Of a DNA stretch of 64,000 bases, positions 12,151-24,965 are shown one piece after another. The notes beneath the pieces were generated by a model. It was not told where the DNA came from. It made no database searches and worked only from the letters and a program-made list of their open reading frames with translations. Origin of the DNA: Vitis vinifera (taxonomy: Eukaryota > Streptophyta > Magnoliopsida > Vitales > Vitaceae); assembly GCF_030704535.1 (NCBI RefSeq), contig NC_081818.1, positions 28,125,001 through 28,189,000 of the forward strand, given 5' to 3'. Position 1 is the first letter of the stretch. Each line of letters starts with the position of its first letter. The translations under genes and the position numbers were made by a program.

Positions 12151-13181
12151 ACATTAGAATACCAAAGCATATTTGTACCTAGTTTCATAATCAGAAGCTG
12201 ATTTAGAATTTAATGATCCAGGAATTGTGTAATGAATCATAAATCCATGGAATGGTGATATCCATGGAACAACATTCTGGTAGAGAATTACTAGACATTC
12301 AAAATGGCATTCCCTGAATGCCATGAATCATTTGACACTACTAAACAGCTTTTCCTTTCCAATTCCAGACATGGAAAATTGACTCCCTGAGATTATCTAG
12401 GTAAACTCTTTATTCAAATTCCTGTTATCAGTGTACTTAATCATCTATCTGCACATCCCAACTTGACTAAAAGAACATATCTATATACCTATCTCTACCA
12501 AGAACAATCTCACCATTCAATGCTACCTTCTATATTTCTTCTAGGAAACAAGGAATGCCTCTCTTTATGATGAAAGCAGAAGGCAGAAGAGTTAGGATCC
12601 TGTGACCACACCAGATACTGGCATTCTCCATACATCCATCTGAGTCCCATATCTTTGTTCTTTTGAAGAAAATTAGTCCAAGATCTTAATGATTTGATCC
12701 AAGAATATATTTTGTTGGTTTCTTTATAGCCTCTAATTTACATGTCTAATTTCCACTTGCTTTGCTCAAGTTTCAATATTAGATGCCATAATGATCCCTT
12801 TGGACCTTGAAAAGGAGGAAGGAAAGAAAAATTCTGAAAATAGCTTCAGAAGAGAATCCATCTTTAAGCAAGCATTTTTCCTTCCTCCCTCTGGATTTTT
12901 GGAGATGCAAATGGAGCCTGTATCACTTTAGATTTGATCTTTCAAAAAGTTATTGTCAACGATAAATGACTAAACTAAAATATCCCTTTTCCAACCCTTT
13001 CTTTGCTTCAAACTTGGGGCTTTTTCTTGCATCTCAAAGGATGGAAAGGCAAGTAACTTATTTCATGATGGTGGGCTAATTCCAATACTAGGAGACCAGT
13101 AATCTCTGTTCTTAAACTCAATGATAGGTTCTGTTTACTGCTCATAATTGAAAATGGTATATGAAAACTACAGCTAGAAAC
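12151..13181. other. Intergenic DNA between convergent genes
   Basis: The receptor kinase and ALDH genes converge here. No coding frame or repeat is recognised; the stretch should contain both 3' UTRs. Confidence 0.5.
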
Positions 13182-16100
13182 TTATAACCAAGCCGGGTTT
13201 TTCAAAGGCGTAACAACAGCCTTAACTTGCATGTAGTTACTAAGGCCATAAATTCCCTTTTCTCTGCCATGCCCACTCATCTTCCTCCCACCAAAAGGAA
13301 TTGCAGCATCAAAGACAAAAAAGCAGTTAATCCATACTGTCCCAACTCTCAAAGCTCGAGTCAGAGTATTGGCAGTGTCTAGATTCTGAGTGAAAATTCC
13401 AGCAGCCAGCCCATAGTGAGTAGCGTTTGCCCTTCGGATCACCTCATCAAGATCCCTGTTATTGGTAAAAGCATAAAAGCAGGTAAAAGGAGGGAAAATC
13501 TTTTGAGAATAACAAAACCAAGATGATTAAGAAGATGCATAGCTCACTTGAATTTCAAGATGGACTGCACTGGGCCAAAGATCTCTTCTTTTGCTATCAA
13601 CATATTATCCTGATTGGCATAAGGATTAAAATCATGTTAAAATTTCTTCCTTCTTGAATACTAATGTTAAGAGAGTTATAGTACTCATACATGGACATTT
13701 GAGAAGACAGTGGGTTGAATATAGTAGCCTTTGGAGCTGAATTTTTCACCTCCAGCTTCAAGAGTTGCACCAGCTTCAATACCAGATTTTATGTAACCAA
13801 GGATCTTGTTGAATTGCTGAGAATCAATCTGAAATATTTAAAAGGACCAAAACAAGGTATCACTTTCTCAGCCTTGATTTACTTGTAGCATGTTTCCAAT
13901 CAATAAGCCAATTAGAAAAATTTTTAAAAATGAATCTCCTCTAACTGAATCATTTCTTGTGTTTGAGCCCTTGGAAAAAAAAAGGGTTGGGATTACCTGG
14001 GGTCCTTGTTCAACCCCCTTCTTGAAAGGATCACCAACTACACGTTTCAGAGCACGTGCCTTTGCTTTCTCTATAAACTCATCATATATGCTTTCGTGTA
14101 CAAATGTGCGTGACCCAGAACAGCAAGACTGTCCCTGCAGATGAGAATCATCACATGTCCTTTAGTATCAAAATCATGTTCAAGAAAAAATGTCAAACAA
14201 TTTCAGCTTGTTACTCAGAAACATATTTGATAGAACAAAACCTGATTATAGAACAGAGCAGTGTGTGAAAGCTCAACAGCCTTATCAACATCAGCATCCT
14301 CACACACAATGAAGGGAGATTTTCCTCCAAGTTCTAAAGTCACTGGCTTAAGATTGCTCTTTGCAGCCAATCCAAGTACAATCTTACCAGTGCCAGTTGA
14401 CCCTGTGAAAGCAAGCTGCAAGGTAATAAATGGTTTTAGGTCAAAACCGATGATAAACTACCTCCAGACTACATATATATTGCTATTTATATTGTGGCAA
14501 GCTGAACCTAGCATTTCAGGCTTATCGGATATAATTTCTAATCCTGCATTGAACTACACATGGAAGGACATCAAATAGTGGTGACCCAAGACAATGATCA
14601 CAGAAACCTGTCCCCAATTATCTTTGTGTCTAGATTTTCTAGTGGAATATACAAGAAATGAGCTTATAGGCCTCACGGCATATTTGCAGCAATCCTTTCA
14701 CTTATTTTTCCTTTGGTCTCAACCAAACCGGGGAATAAAATATATATAACAGGTATTAAAGCCCTGAGCAGGCCTCCTGGGAACATCATTGAGGCCATTC
14801 CACTATCCCTCCAATATTCAAAATGAAGATTGCCCATCTCCTTGGATATCATTTTCGGTTAGTCCCTTCTGAAAGCACTGATTTGTGATCATCAGTGACG
14901 AAGAAAAGATATTGGAGGGACAAAGAGATCCATGTTATAATCCTTTATATTAATCCAGAGATCTTTGTCCCAGATACAGAAACAAAATCTGAAGCATGCA
15001 AGGTACCTTGTCCACATCCATATGACTAGAAAGAGCGGCCCCAGCTGTAGGACCAAATCCGGAAACCACATTTAAAACACCAGGAGGGAGTCCAGCCTGT
15101 CAAAGTTAAAACAATTGAGATTGAAAATCATCCCAAGGAAAAGAATACTTGCTCAATTTAAAGGAACCCATGGTGTTTACATCTTTGTTCACATGTAATT
15201 CACTTCTTTAAGCATGTAGAATTCACCTGAATTCATTTTGGAATCTGTACAAGAAGATAGATATTATTTGTATGTGTTAAAATCTTGAGTCCAAGACTGC
15301 AAAGGCCCTTTAAACATAAGGAATTAGCGGAATGTGTGCTTAAATCACACCAGGTTCTTTAAGGATTTCTATGTCTAGGTTGCCTCTACATACTCCTATT
15401 TTTGGACGGAGCACAATAAAACTCAGGGAGAGGAATTATTCAAATGTTTCTTGTCCTGGTTAGATATGATAGGAGGTGAATTATTGTCAACTTTAATACA
15501 AGACAAATGAAATTCACGAGCTTTACCTCATAGAGAGAGAGAGAGAGAAAGAGAGGCTACCTCATATAACAGCTTGGACGCATAGAGGGCAGATAATGGT
15601 GTCTGCTCTGCAGTCTTTAATACAATAGTGTTACCACATGCTAATGCGGGCCCAACCTTCCAACCATACAATAATAGAGGAAAGTTCCAAGGAATAATCT
15701 GCCCTGCAACACCAATGGGTTCATGGAGGGTTTGGACATGGTGCAGCCCATCAGCAGGAACTGTGAGACCATGAATCTTATCTGCCCAGCCTGAAGAATA
15801 TAGAGAGTGTGAGGTATTTGAATGCCAAGCAACAGGTGCATATCAACTATTTTTTTCACTTCCCTTACCAGCATAATATCGAAATACGCGAATCACCATT
15901 GGTATTTCAACATTTGCAGCTTGTTCATAAGGCTTTCCATTATCCCATGATTCAAGGGCTGCAATTTCACTACAGTGCTTTTCAAGCAAATCAGCAAAGC
16001 GAAAAAGTATGCATGATCTTTCCTGGCCATATTTAGCAACAAAGAGTGAGGCAAGATATTTACATATCAGAAATCCCCAGAAAACAACAACAATTCTAGA

Positions 16101-17053
16101 ATTTGAACCAATGAAAAAAAGGGGAAATAAAGAAGGGCATGTATTTACATAAGGGGTCATCTTTGGCCATGGTCCCTCATCAAATGCTTTGCGAGCAGCA
16201 GAGACTGCCCTGTTTATATCTTCAGCCTCACCTTCAGCAACATGAGCAATCACATCCCCTGTTCTTGGATCCAAAGTTGGAAAGGTTTTCCCTAATGTGA
16301 CAGAATGCAATGCCTTATTAAGGTGATCGAAGTTGAACAGTATATAGTCAAATATACAGCAAGCGAAAAGGCTAACACACTAGCCAGGAATCAAACACCC
16401 ACCCGATGCCGCATCAACGAATCTTCCATTGATGAGGAGCTGAGTATAATCTATTTGAACTGGTGGAGTTATCGGTTCCTCCTCAGTTGCAACAGCTGTG
16501 CTAAACCGGCTACTGCCTCTACCCCATCTAGAATACCGACCTGAAAATTTGTTTTCCAGTCACTAAACTGAAATTCACGAAGGCCCACTCTTCCCCCACC
16601 CAAATTCTTATATCAACCACATGGAAGTATGGAAGAATTCAAGGGAAGGGAGTGTTGCAGGTAGGGAAGAGAAAGGACAAATAATTTTCCACTCAGGGCG
16701 AAGGCCATGGAGAGAAATTCACTACCCTAAAGTCCAGAAACCATTAGAACTCCAAATCAAGAAAAAAAAAACCCATAGCTTTTCCATATGAGGCCTGTGG
16801 CTTCAAGAGCTCCTTAAAAGATTAAACAAAAACGAAACACTTGGTATTTTTTCTTCAAAACAGAGCTTCAGCTAAATAGTTACATAAACTCCAGTTATAC
16901 AACCATGATGAGCAAAAGAACTACATGATCAGACACATAGAAATATGCATGTGGACTGAGAAAAACTAAGAGCATCATGGGTGTACCAAAAGAACGTAAA
17001 GAAGCAGCAGTGGAAGAAGCAGAGAGCAGAGAAAATATCCTGGGAGCAGCCAT
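13182..17053 (-). CDS. ALDH2B4: Mitochondrial aldehyde dehydrogenase, family 2 (ALDH2B type)
   Basis: NAD-dependent enzyme oxidising acetaldehyde and other aldehydes to acids in mitochondria, in the ethanolic-fermentation bypass. Eleven exons on the minus strand: 16987-17053, 16403-16540, 16149-16291, 15869-16022, 15561-15790, 15007-15096, 14242-14415, 13997-14134, 13691-13828, 13548-13609, 13182-13455. They sum to 535 aa, close to Arabidopsis ALDH2B4 (538). The first ~30 residues ([14 protein letters not shown], Ser/Ala/Arg-rich) look like a mitochondrial presequence. Key sites are intact: IPWNFP with the catalytic-pocket Asn, the FTGSTGTG cofactor loop, general base Glu302 in LELGGKSP, and catalytic Cys336 in GQSCCSGSR. 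These last two are 34 residues apart as in human ALDH2. Exon 10 (62 bp) ends in a split codon. Paralogue assignment (2B4 versus 2B7) is an inference. Confidence 0.95.
15532..15555. repeat. (GA)n microsatellite in an ALDH2B intron
   Basis: A run of GA dinucleotides interrupted by one A-rich unit lies immediately beside the donor of exon 5 (exon ends at 15561). On the gene strand it becomes a (TC)n tract just inside the intron. It is probably length-variable between cultivars. Confidence 0.85.
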
Positions 17054-19731
17054 CGCTAGTGAATACTGACTCCTGAAGGTTTTCAATCATACAAATCCTA
17101 GTATTTTCTTGTCTTCCAAGAAAGTCTAAGTTCACCACAGTGTTGCAATTTGCAATAACTTCTGAGTGACACCACCAAAGATGGAGTCTATGTTTGGACA
17201 TGAAACCAAAGGTGGAAAAATGGAGGCTTATTCTACTGTATTCTCTTAGCGATCTTGCCTAAATTGCATGAAGCAACCCTCCTTTTTTTGTGCAACCAAA
17301 TAAGGTAAGAAGTGTAGTAAAAAAATGTGTCAAAATATAACATACTTTTTCTATTCGTCCAATTAGAAGTGATTTTGAAATAGTTAAAAACACTTATTAA
17401 TATTTAGAAGTTCTTTGGTACGATTGACATCTCTTTAAAAGTCACTATTTAAGCATACGACATATTATCAAAAAATACTTTTTTTTTTGGTTCATTTTCA
17501 AATATTTTTATGAATATGTTTAACAGTATTTTGATTCAAAGTATTTTTATTGAAAGTGTTTTTCAAAAAATTATTGATTAAGTGTTTCTTTAGAAAAATA
17601 TTATTAATGATTTTCTAATACTACGAGTGATTTATAATATTTTTAAAAATTATCGTTAAATGCACTTTAATTCTATATGAAAGTGTTTTTAGAGGAATGC
17701 TATTGATAAAAGTGATATAAGATAATAATGCATTTTAAAAGAAATGACTCCCAAAGCTTATTTTATGTAGTTATTATTGATAACCCTGTATTACAATTTA
17801 CATCAAAATAAGTGAGAATTTTCAAAATGCACGTAGCAATTAGGGTTTTGTTTGATTGATTAATTGTGGGCCAAATGACATGACATGCATGATTTCATGA
17901 TGGGATGACCATCTGAAAGTGACACCCCCATTGAGGTTAGTAGGTGGATGTGGCCAAATGACATGCATGATTTCATGATCGGATGACCATGTGAAAGTGA
18001 CCCCTCATTGAGGTTAGTAGGTGGGTGAACTTTTTCAAGAGGCTCATCTCTCCTTGGGAGAGATACAAGTTTTGAATTCGTCGTATGTTCAAAGGGAGAG
18101 GTTAGACACCCCTGCAAATCTTGTCCTTTTTTGGGAAAAAGGAAACCACTTGTTCCATGATGCAAGTCCTTTTGCCAAAAGATAAACACCCCATCTTATC
18201 ATGGAATCATGCTTGATGAGTTTATCACATTAAAAAAAAAAAAAAAAGCTTAATTAAATAATTTTTTATGTTCTACAAAATTAAAAAATAAATAAAAAAG
18301 TACCATGTTGGTTTGATGATTGGACTTGTTATTTTCTTTTATACCATCCATTTGATCTAACTTTTTGTTTGATTGATGCAAATATTAGATGGTTTTGAGG
18401 ATTTTTGGTAAATATTTTTTTCACAATTATTTTTTAAAATGGTTTATAGAAAAATATATTTCATAATAAAAAAAAAGGAAAGCGTTTTCTATTATTAAAA
18501 ATAGAAAAGATAGTATTTTAAATTTTAACTTATTTTTTTAAGAATTGTTTTAAAAAATAATTAAATAAATATAAAAAATGATTAAAAATGAAATAGTATA
18601 TATAAAAAATATTTTAAAAATATAGAAAATAAATTCAAAAACCTTTTATGTTCTAAAATAAATTTTTATTTTATAAAACACCAAAGAATAATCAAAAACT
18701 ATTTTCGAAAACTTATGAAAAGGAGTTTTGGCTTCTAAAATAAAAACTCCAACAAAAGCTAAGGATATATGGGTGCACTGTCAATCTTTTAACTTTTGTT
18801 TTTATTCTTCTTCTTTTTTCAATAAATTTTAAAATGGAAAATTATTGGCTCATTTCTTTTACAATTTGGAACAATTTTTTCCTTTTCATTTTGAACACTT
18901 GCTTACATCAAACTTGTAGCCACTAGCCTGTGAGTGCCAGTAACTAATAGAGGTGATACTGCACACAACTATTTGATATTTCTTCCAAACAAGGTCATAT
19001 GACAGAGAGTAGAGAGGAAGCATGGCATCACAGCCATAGAAAAAGGTTGAAAATTTCTTATGTCACCAATGTTAAGAGGAATCAGATCAATTGCTTGCTT
19101 ATCACAGCATAATTTTACATCACACAGAAACTAACTTTCAGCAGATGAAGGAAGCAGAGTTGGCTGTTTTCTCATCAATTGGTAGTCATCCAAGCTGTAT
19201 GCATTTGGGTTCTGTGAATACAGTACCTGACAAGTGATGACGATTCAAATTTTGATCATTTTCCATAGATTCAATCATTCAGGAGCCCGCAATACAGAAC
19301 AGACAGCTTGTATTTCATGTGGGGTTAAGGATATGTCAAGGTTTGGGCTGAAACAATAATGTTTTATCGACTGTAAACTTTGTCTGATTCACATCTCCAT
19401 TCAATATAGTTAGATGTTCAGAGTCATCAAACATGAACCCAGGAAGCCATGATCAAGCAGAAGTTTTGAGGAATTTGTTAGCCTTGTAAGTATGAATGTA
19501 CTCATATTCAACAGTTTAAATCTGTCAGAGAATGGTATACAATCTGTAAGGAAGAATTAGTTTTGCAATTATCAGGAGGAGAAACAAGAAAGGCACAAGG
19601 AGAAGAGAATTGGGAGTGTGACATACATTACTAGTCTATGGTAAAATTTACACAAAAGTTGTAAAGAAAATCCTAACTGATCTCTTGTTAGCTCCTTCAA
19701 TCTTTTTCTGATCAACTGGTTCTTGTACTAA
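17054..19731. other. AT-rich intergenic DNA between ALDH2B and CNGC
   Basis: No gene is supported. The right side of the ALDH start (17054-17200) is its leader and promoter. 17290-17800 and 18230-18800 are AT-rich with many short tttttaaaa-type repeats. The only distinct structure is the ~80-bp tandem duplication at 17871-18030. The last few hundred bases should include the CNGC 3' UTR. Confidence 0.5.
17871..18030. repeat. Tandem duplication, ~80-bp unit
   Basis: Copy 1 (17871-17953) and copy 2 (17954-18030) share ccaaatgaca, catgcatgatttcatgat, gggatgaccat/cggatgaccat and cattgaggttagtaggtgg. Copy 1 has a small extra atgac repeat, so the copies differ by a few bases in length. Confidence 0.9.
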
Positions 19732-22700
19732 CTAAACATCCTCATGGCCTACAGAAAAATCAGGTTCATCTGGCTTTAGCAGCCGGGGCATCTTCAAGCT
19801 AGGAGCAGCAGGCTCTACCACCCGAACCTCCTGAGCAACCCCTCTTCTTGTATTTGCAGCAAATTTTGAAGCTAAAATCGTGGCACCAAGATGTTGAACA
19901 TTGTTTGGATTGTCTGTTAATGCGCTCTCGTCTCTTCCAACCACAAAATTTCCATCTGATGGCTCATCACTGAGATTATACTCTTGATCAGGGATCAGCA
20001 TATAGTTGTAGCTCTCTTGTCTAGCCAACTCCTTTGCCAGCTTTCTCTTTTTATATCTTCTCCAAGCATCTTGTAAATAGCAAGTACCCCATGTCCTCCA
20101 TTGTTGAGAATAGTACCTGAAGGCATGCTGGAGTTTCTTGTTGTGAAGTCGCCTGAACTGACTTGCAACAAATTTGAGGTCTTCAGCTGTTAGTGCAAAA
20201 GCTTCAACTTCACAAAGAGACCTTACAGTTCGAGTAGAAGACGGCAAGTTTATGCTCGGGTTAGGCATTAAGGCCCATGTCAGTAATTCCTCGCCACAGA
20301 AGTCACCAGGTCTAAGGGTGATGGAGTTGAAGAATCCTGATCTTCCCCCATTGGTTGTGGAGCTCTCCAGTTGTCCTCTAATGATAAACAGCATCTCATT
20401 TACTGGATCACCCTCTCGAAAGATATAGGTGCCTTCAGTACTCAAGGATGAGGTGAGGCGTTCGCAAATGGCATCAAGAAGCTGGTCATCCATTTGTGCA
20501 AAGAAAGGCACCTGTAAAACAAAACTAGGCAATTATGGACCAGAGAATAATTCTGCATAGAGAGAAAGCTAATAGTTTTTATAATCAATTTGAACAATCT
20601 GATGCTTGTAATTAAGCTCTAGCTGTGTAACGAATCTAACAATGAACACAAGATATTTGCCATATTACATAAAATGATGTTTTCTGACAAGCAACGTGCT
20701 CTGTTACATTTGATAGGGTGGAGAAGCAAGTAGCTTGCATGGAATCAAAATGTTTAAAAATATATTTGCAATAAGAAACTCTTGCCATATTAGAAGGGGG
20801 CCTATACTGCATAACACAAAATGGGATTCCAAAGAAGCAGAATCCCTTTTGCCCTAAAAGGGGAGGCCTGTAAATACAGTGTAATGGTTGTAAAAATCAT
20901 AGACCCAAAAGAACATCTTATATGCATGATTAGAAAGGATAAATCACAAATAAAATACCAAGGAAGACATACACGGCGGACAAGGCCAAGACATAGGTGC
21001 CTTTGTATTTCACGACGGAGATCCAGGGGCAACCAATGCAAAATTGATTCTTCATGAACTCCTCTTGTTGCAAGCCATTTGTACTGCACAAACCGATGTA
21101 CCCGTTCTTGCAAAGCTGGAGGCAATTGACGGTGCCTCATCCACTCCTCTGTATCTCTTCGCTTAACCCTCCATTCTTCAAGTCTTACCGTCATAGATTG
21201 CAAATAGGTCTTGAGGAAGGGAAAAAAAACTAATTCATTAGTAAAAGTATTTGGGCCTACTAACATTCATAAAGAGTCTGCATTAGGGTATAGTGCCTGC
21301 AAGTCCAACCTTACCCATCAGAAATCCTCAAATCTTCTCCACGTTGAATGAGACTAATGCAATTTTTATTTTCAGTACCTAAAACCCCACTAGCCTGGGC
21401 ATTGACAACTCCTTGATTTGCTAGAAAAATTGATATGGAGAAATGGATATGGAAGAGCAAGGCTTGATTTGCTAGAAAAATTGATACGGATAAATGAATG
21501 TGGAAGAGCAATTCTCATGTTCCAATGCCTTCAATCCACCATCAAGTTGATCCATTCTTTGTTATTTCATTTTTGCTATTTCAACATGCATGCAGCAAAA
21601 GGAAAAAAACAGGACAGACATAAAGAGATGATGGAGCTCTAATGACTAAAGTGGATAACAGTATCTGACTAGGTGAGGACCCTTTCCAACCCCATAAGAT
21701 AGCCTCGTAACTTATCTGCAAGGTGAAGATCAGTTGTTTACGAAGAATGGTCACCTCAAGATCCATTACACCTTCCTTTTTCCTAATTTACTCACGAATT
21801 AGGTGGTGGGTCCATTTTTCCATTTTTCCATTTTCTTGCATTTTCTTAGTCAGGAAACAAGAAGAAGAAGAAGCTAGAAAAGGAGGCAGAAAATAGTACC
21901 TGCATGTTTCCAATCAACTGTGAAAATAGAACTAAACCCCCAATGCATATAACAATGCAAAATGTTGTCTCGCCAATATAAATGCTTGTTTCCAAAGTCT
22001 GTCCATATGAACTGCATTACAAAACTAAAGGCTATATTAGTATGAACACAAAATTAAACATTTTAATCAAATCATTAATTATCTTGAAAAACATTAGTAT
22101 GAAATGAAAAGATAAGACAAAAAGGTGGTACCCAATGCAATCAGTCACATGTGGTACCCATGACATGTGTACGTCGGGAGATTAATTTAATCAATTGAAC
22201 AGAAAAATAACCTGAAAACTCAACTAAAATTGCAATGGGTAATTTCCTGAAGGCAAAACTAATCTAATGTAGTATGTGATAGAAATAATCTCATGGATAA
22301 GCAAACCATTCAACAAAGAGAAGAACAATTAAATGTTGCATAACTAATTAGCCGAAAAATTCTATTAAAGATATTTCAATGTAGCATTCATAACAACAGT
22401 TTACATTAAAATATATGGTAGTTGCACACTTCTACGTGTACTATAGTCTATTGGCTAAGGCTGATATTGAAACAGAAAACATCTAACATCCAAAATCTAC
22501 AAGTTCATACCTTAAATTTTTTAATCCCCACCAGAGGCAATACAAGTATTTCTCAATAAATTTTGATGAAGCAACATCATTAGTAAAAGCATCTGCAAAC
22601 ATTCCAAACTTAAATTCTGTATCATGCCCTCTAGCATCACAATTAGCAACTACTCGAGTAGCATTCATCCAATACTGCCGTTCTTCTAGTTCCAAACTTT

Positions 22701-24638
22701 TACAGTCCAGAAAACTAGGGAGACAAAATGAAATTCCTGCTGCACTTTCTTTTGCACACTCTGCTTTCCAGCAGGCGTGCTGTCGGCCCATGGACAATAG
22801 ATACCAAGAAGCTCCTAATACCTGCACCAACAGAAAATGGGTAGAACCATCTAGATTAAGTGTCATAATTACTTAACCGCATTGTATTTTGAGGTTGTGA
22901 TGTTTCAATTAGTTTTACTTAGTTAAAGAGAACAAAACAGTGGAGTAAGGGTCTATTGGGAGACTGGATCCTTACATGACTGGCTAGCATGTAAAGAAGG
23001 AGATTGTAAGCAGCTCCTGCCCAAGCAGTCTTAGCAACAACTCCTGTAGTTTTTATGATCCGCCGATTCAAAGGGAAAATAAGGAACAGTCTAGGAACAT
23101 ATTGAATGAGTACAATGAGAGCAAGAGTGTTGTTGGTCTGATCTGCTCTGTCTTTTTTTGTTGCAGGTATTACCAACCAGATGACAATCTGCAAAATAGA
23201 AGGAAACAAAAAACTGAACTCCCAAAGACGTGCTGTAAGAATTGTGAGAACCATAGACACAATAAAACCAGATCTTAGCCTAATTAAGCATAAGTGTCAA
23301 GTGTTCTTTTTTTTTTTTCTTTTTTTTCTTTTTTTTAATTAATTAATTTTTTATATTTAGAAAAGGTAATGTTCCAACATCTATTCCCCTTCAGCAAGGA
23401 AAATTACATGACATGCTGCCAAAATCCAAATACCAGAAGACTTGCAAAAATGAATTACTTTTCCTTTTCTGGAAAACTTTTAAGAAAGATTCTAAATCCA
23501 ATACACTTCTCCACATTATTTCACTCTGCATTTTGAATCTCACATCACTAGCTCATTCTCCACTCATCTTTTTCCTTTGCATCTTTTAATTGTGCCATAG
23601 GATTCTAACCTCTGTATTTACCATGTGAATGAACAATCATCTTCAGAGCTGACTAGTGATAGCACCCTCTCTTAAATTTAAAATGTCAACTAACAATGGC
23701 TACCTATCTATGTAAGACCAAAGAAAACTACCAGAAGCCCCCTTTCAGAAAGGAAAACAACTTTTATTGATGAAACAAAGTAGCAAATAAGAGTTTTTCG
23801 GTGGTTACCCTAGAAGGAAAATCAAATTAATAATCACAATAGCATTCCTAGTGAAGATGGTATGTGGTTTTAGAAAGAGCAGCATGTTCCCGGGATTGAA
23901 TGGCTAAACAGAAAATCCAAGGGAAAGAGAAATGAAATTTCCAAGGGTTCCCTATGAAATTTTAAGGGATAACTTGACCTATTGTGCTTTTTGTCTAAAA
24001 TTTCAGATTTCAACTTCAATTTCTTGCACACAAATCAATGGAATCATCAAGCTCTCTTGCTTTCCGAATTGTTTAACTCAACCCCATCAACAAAGTAGTC
24101 AGCTGAACCCTAACCCAAAGACCTAACCCTAAACCAATTAAATTCAATTCAATGGAAAACACAATTACCAACGTGCCTGAGGAAGCGGTAGAGTGGCAGC
24201 TAAATCAATAATAAAATCAGACTTCAAGTAACGCATAGCGATCGTGTGAGCATCCATAACCAGCTCACCGCGACCAAGGCCTCTCGAACTGGGAGCCACG
24301 AAAGCAGTCCGAAACTTCATCACCATATGCAGCAAGTAAAAGAGATCGGAAACAGTACGGAAGAAGGTAACAACAATGCCGAGGCTGGTGTCACTGGTGA
24401 GGCAGGCAGGACCGCCGACGGAGGGGAGGAAGAAGTAGAGAGGGTCGAGGAAAAGGGAAATGAGAGAGGTGACGAGGAAGACGTGGTTCCAATAAGTGAC
24501 GATGTCGCCGTCGGGCTCGAGAATTTGGTAGCGCCAGAGAATGTGGTAGGGGTTGAGGTCGGAGGTGATGGGCGCGTAGGAGGGTCGTCGCCGGAAGGGG
24601 CGGAACTTGGAGGCCGGCGTGAGAATTGCTGTATTCAT
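19732..24638 (-). CDS. Cyclic nucleotide-gated cation channel, CNGC16/18-like
   Basis: Plasma-membrane, Ca2+-permeable channel gated by cyclic nucleotides and calmodulin. Six exons on the minus strand: 24177-24638, 22976-23188, 22511-22821, 21900-22011, 20973-21209, 19732-20511, giving 704 aa (Arabidopsis CNGC18 is about 706). Exons 1-3 hold S1-S6 helices (VFLVTSLISLFLDPLYFFLP, then VIWLVIPATKK). The pore loop WWGLKNLSSYGQ crosses the exon 3/4 junction at about residues 320-333, followed by LVLFSQLIGNMQ. The C-linker has RRDTEEWMRHRQLP. The cyclic-nucleotide domain includes FREGDPVNEMLF and the phosphate-binding cassette FCGEELLTW (~516-524). An IQ-like calmodulin site, LQDAWRRYKKRK, lies at ~591-602. 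Overall similarity is strongest to group III members CNGC16/CNGC18, which act in pollen; expression here is unknown. Intron 1 appears to use a GC donor (CAG|GCACGT). Confidence 0.92.
21412..21513. repeat. 51-bp tandem duplication in a CNGC intron
   Basis: Two adjacent copies (21412-21462, 21463-21513) begin cttgatttgctagaaaaat and continue ttgata..ggaagagcaa with few differences. They lie in the 690-bp intron between exons 4 and 5. The 51-bp unit is a multiple of three but is not coding. Confidence 0.85.
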
Positions 24639-24965
24639 CTTCCATAGCGGAGTCCGGTGATTCGGAATCCGCTTAGAGAGAGCAGAGGATCAGAGGAGAA
24701 ACATTGAAGAAAAAGAATAAGACGAGAAGGAGAAGGAAGAAGGAAGAAGGCGGTGTTTCAGCAAAGGTGGGTGGTTTGGGATGGTGGTTAAGGGGTGGTT
24801 TTTGACCGTTGAGGATTTCGCGGGAAGCCTAGGAAAGCGCATGGACTTCGGTGCTCCAAGTCGGTATGACCGCTAAATAAAAGGGCATAGCTCTCCCGCA
24901 ACAAAGATATTTTTGTCTGTTCAAACTTAAATAAACTTTCTGATATTAAGCAATTAAAAATATAC
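24639..24965. promoter_or_regulatory. CNGC upstream region
   Basis: GA-rich leader and promoter of the minus-strand CNGC gene. It is bounded on the right by the decayed membrane-protein copy, whose similarity stops near 24966. No TATA box could be fixed with confidence. Confidence 0.35.
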
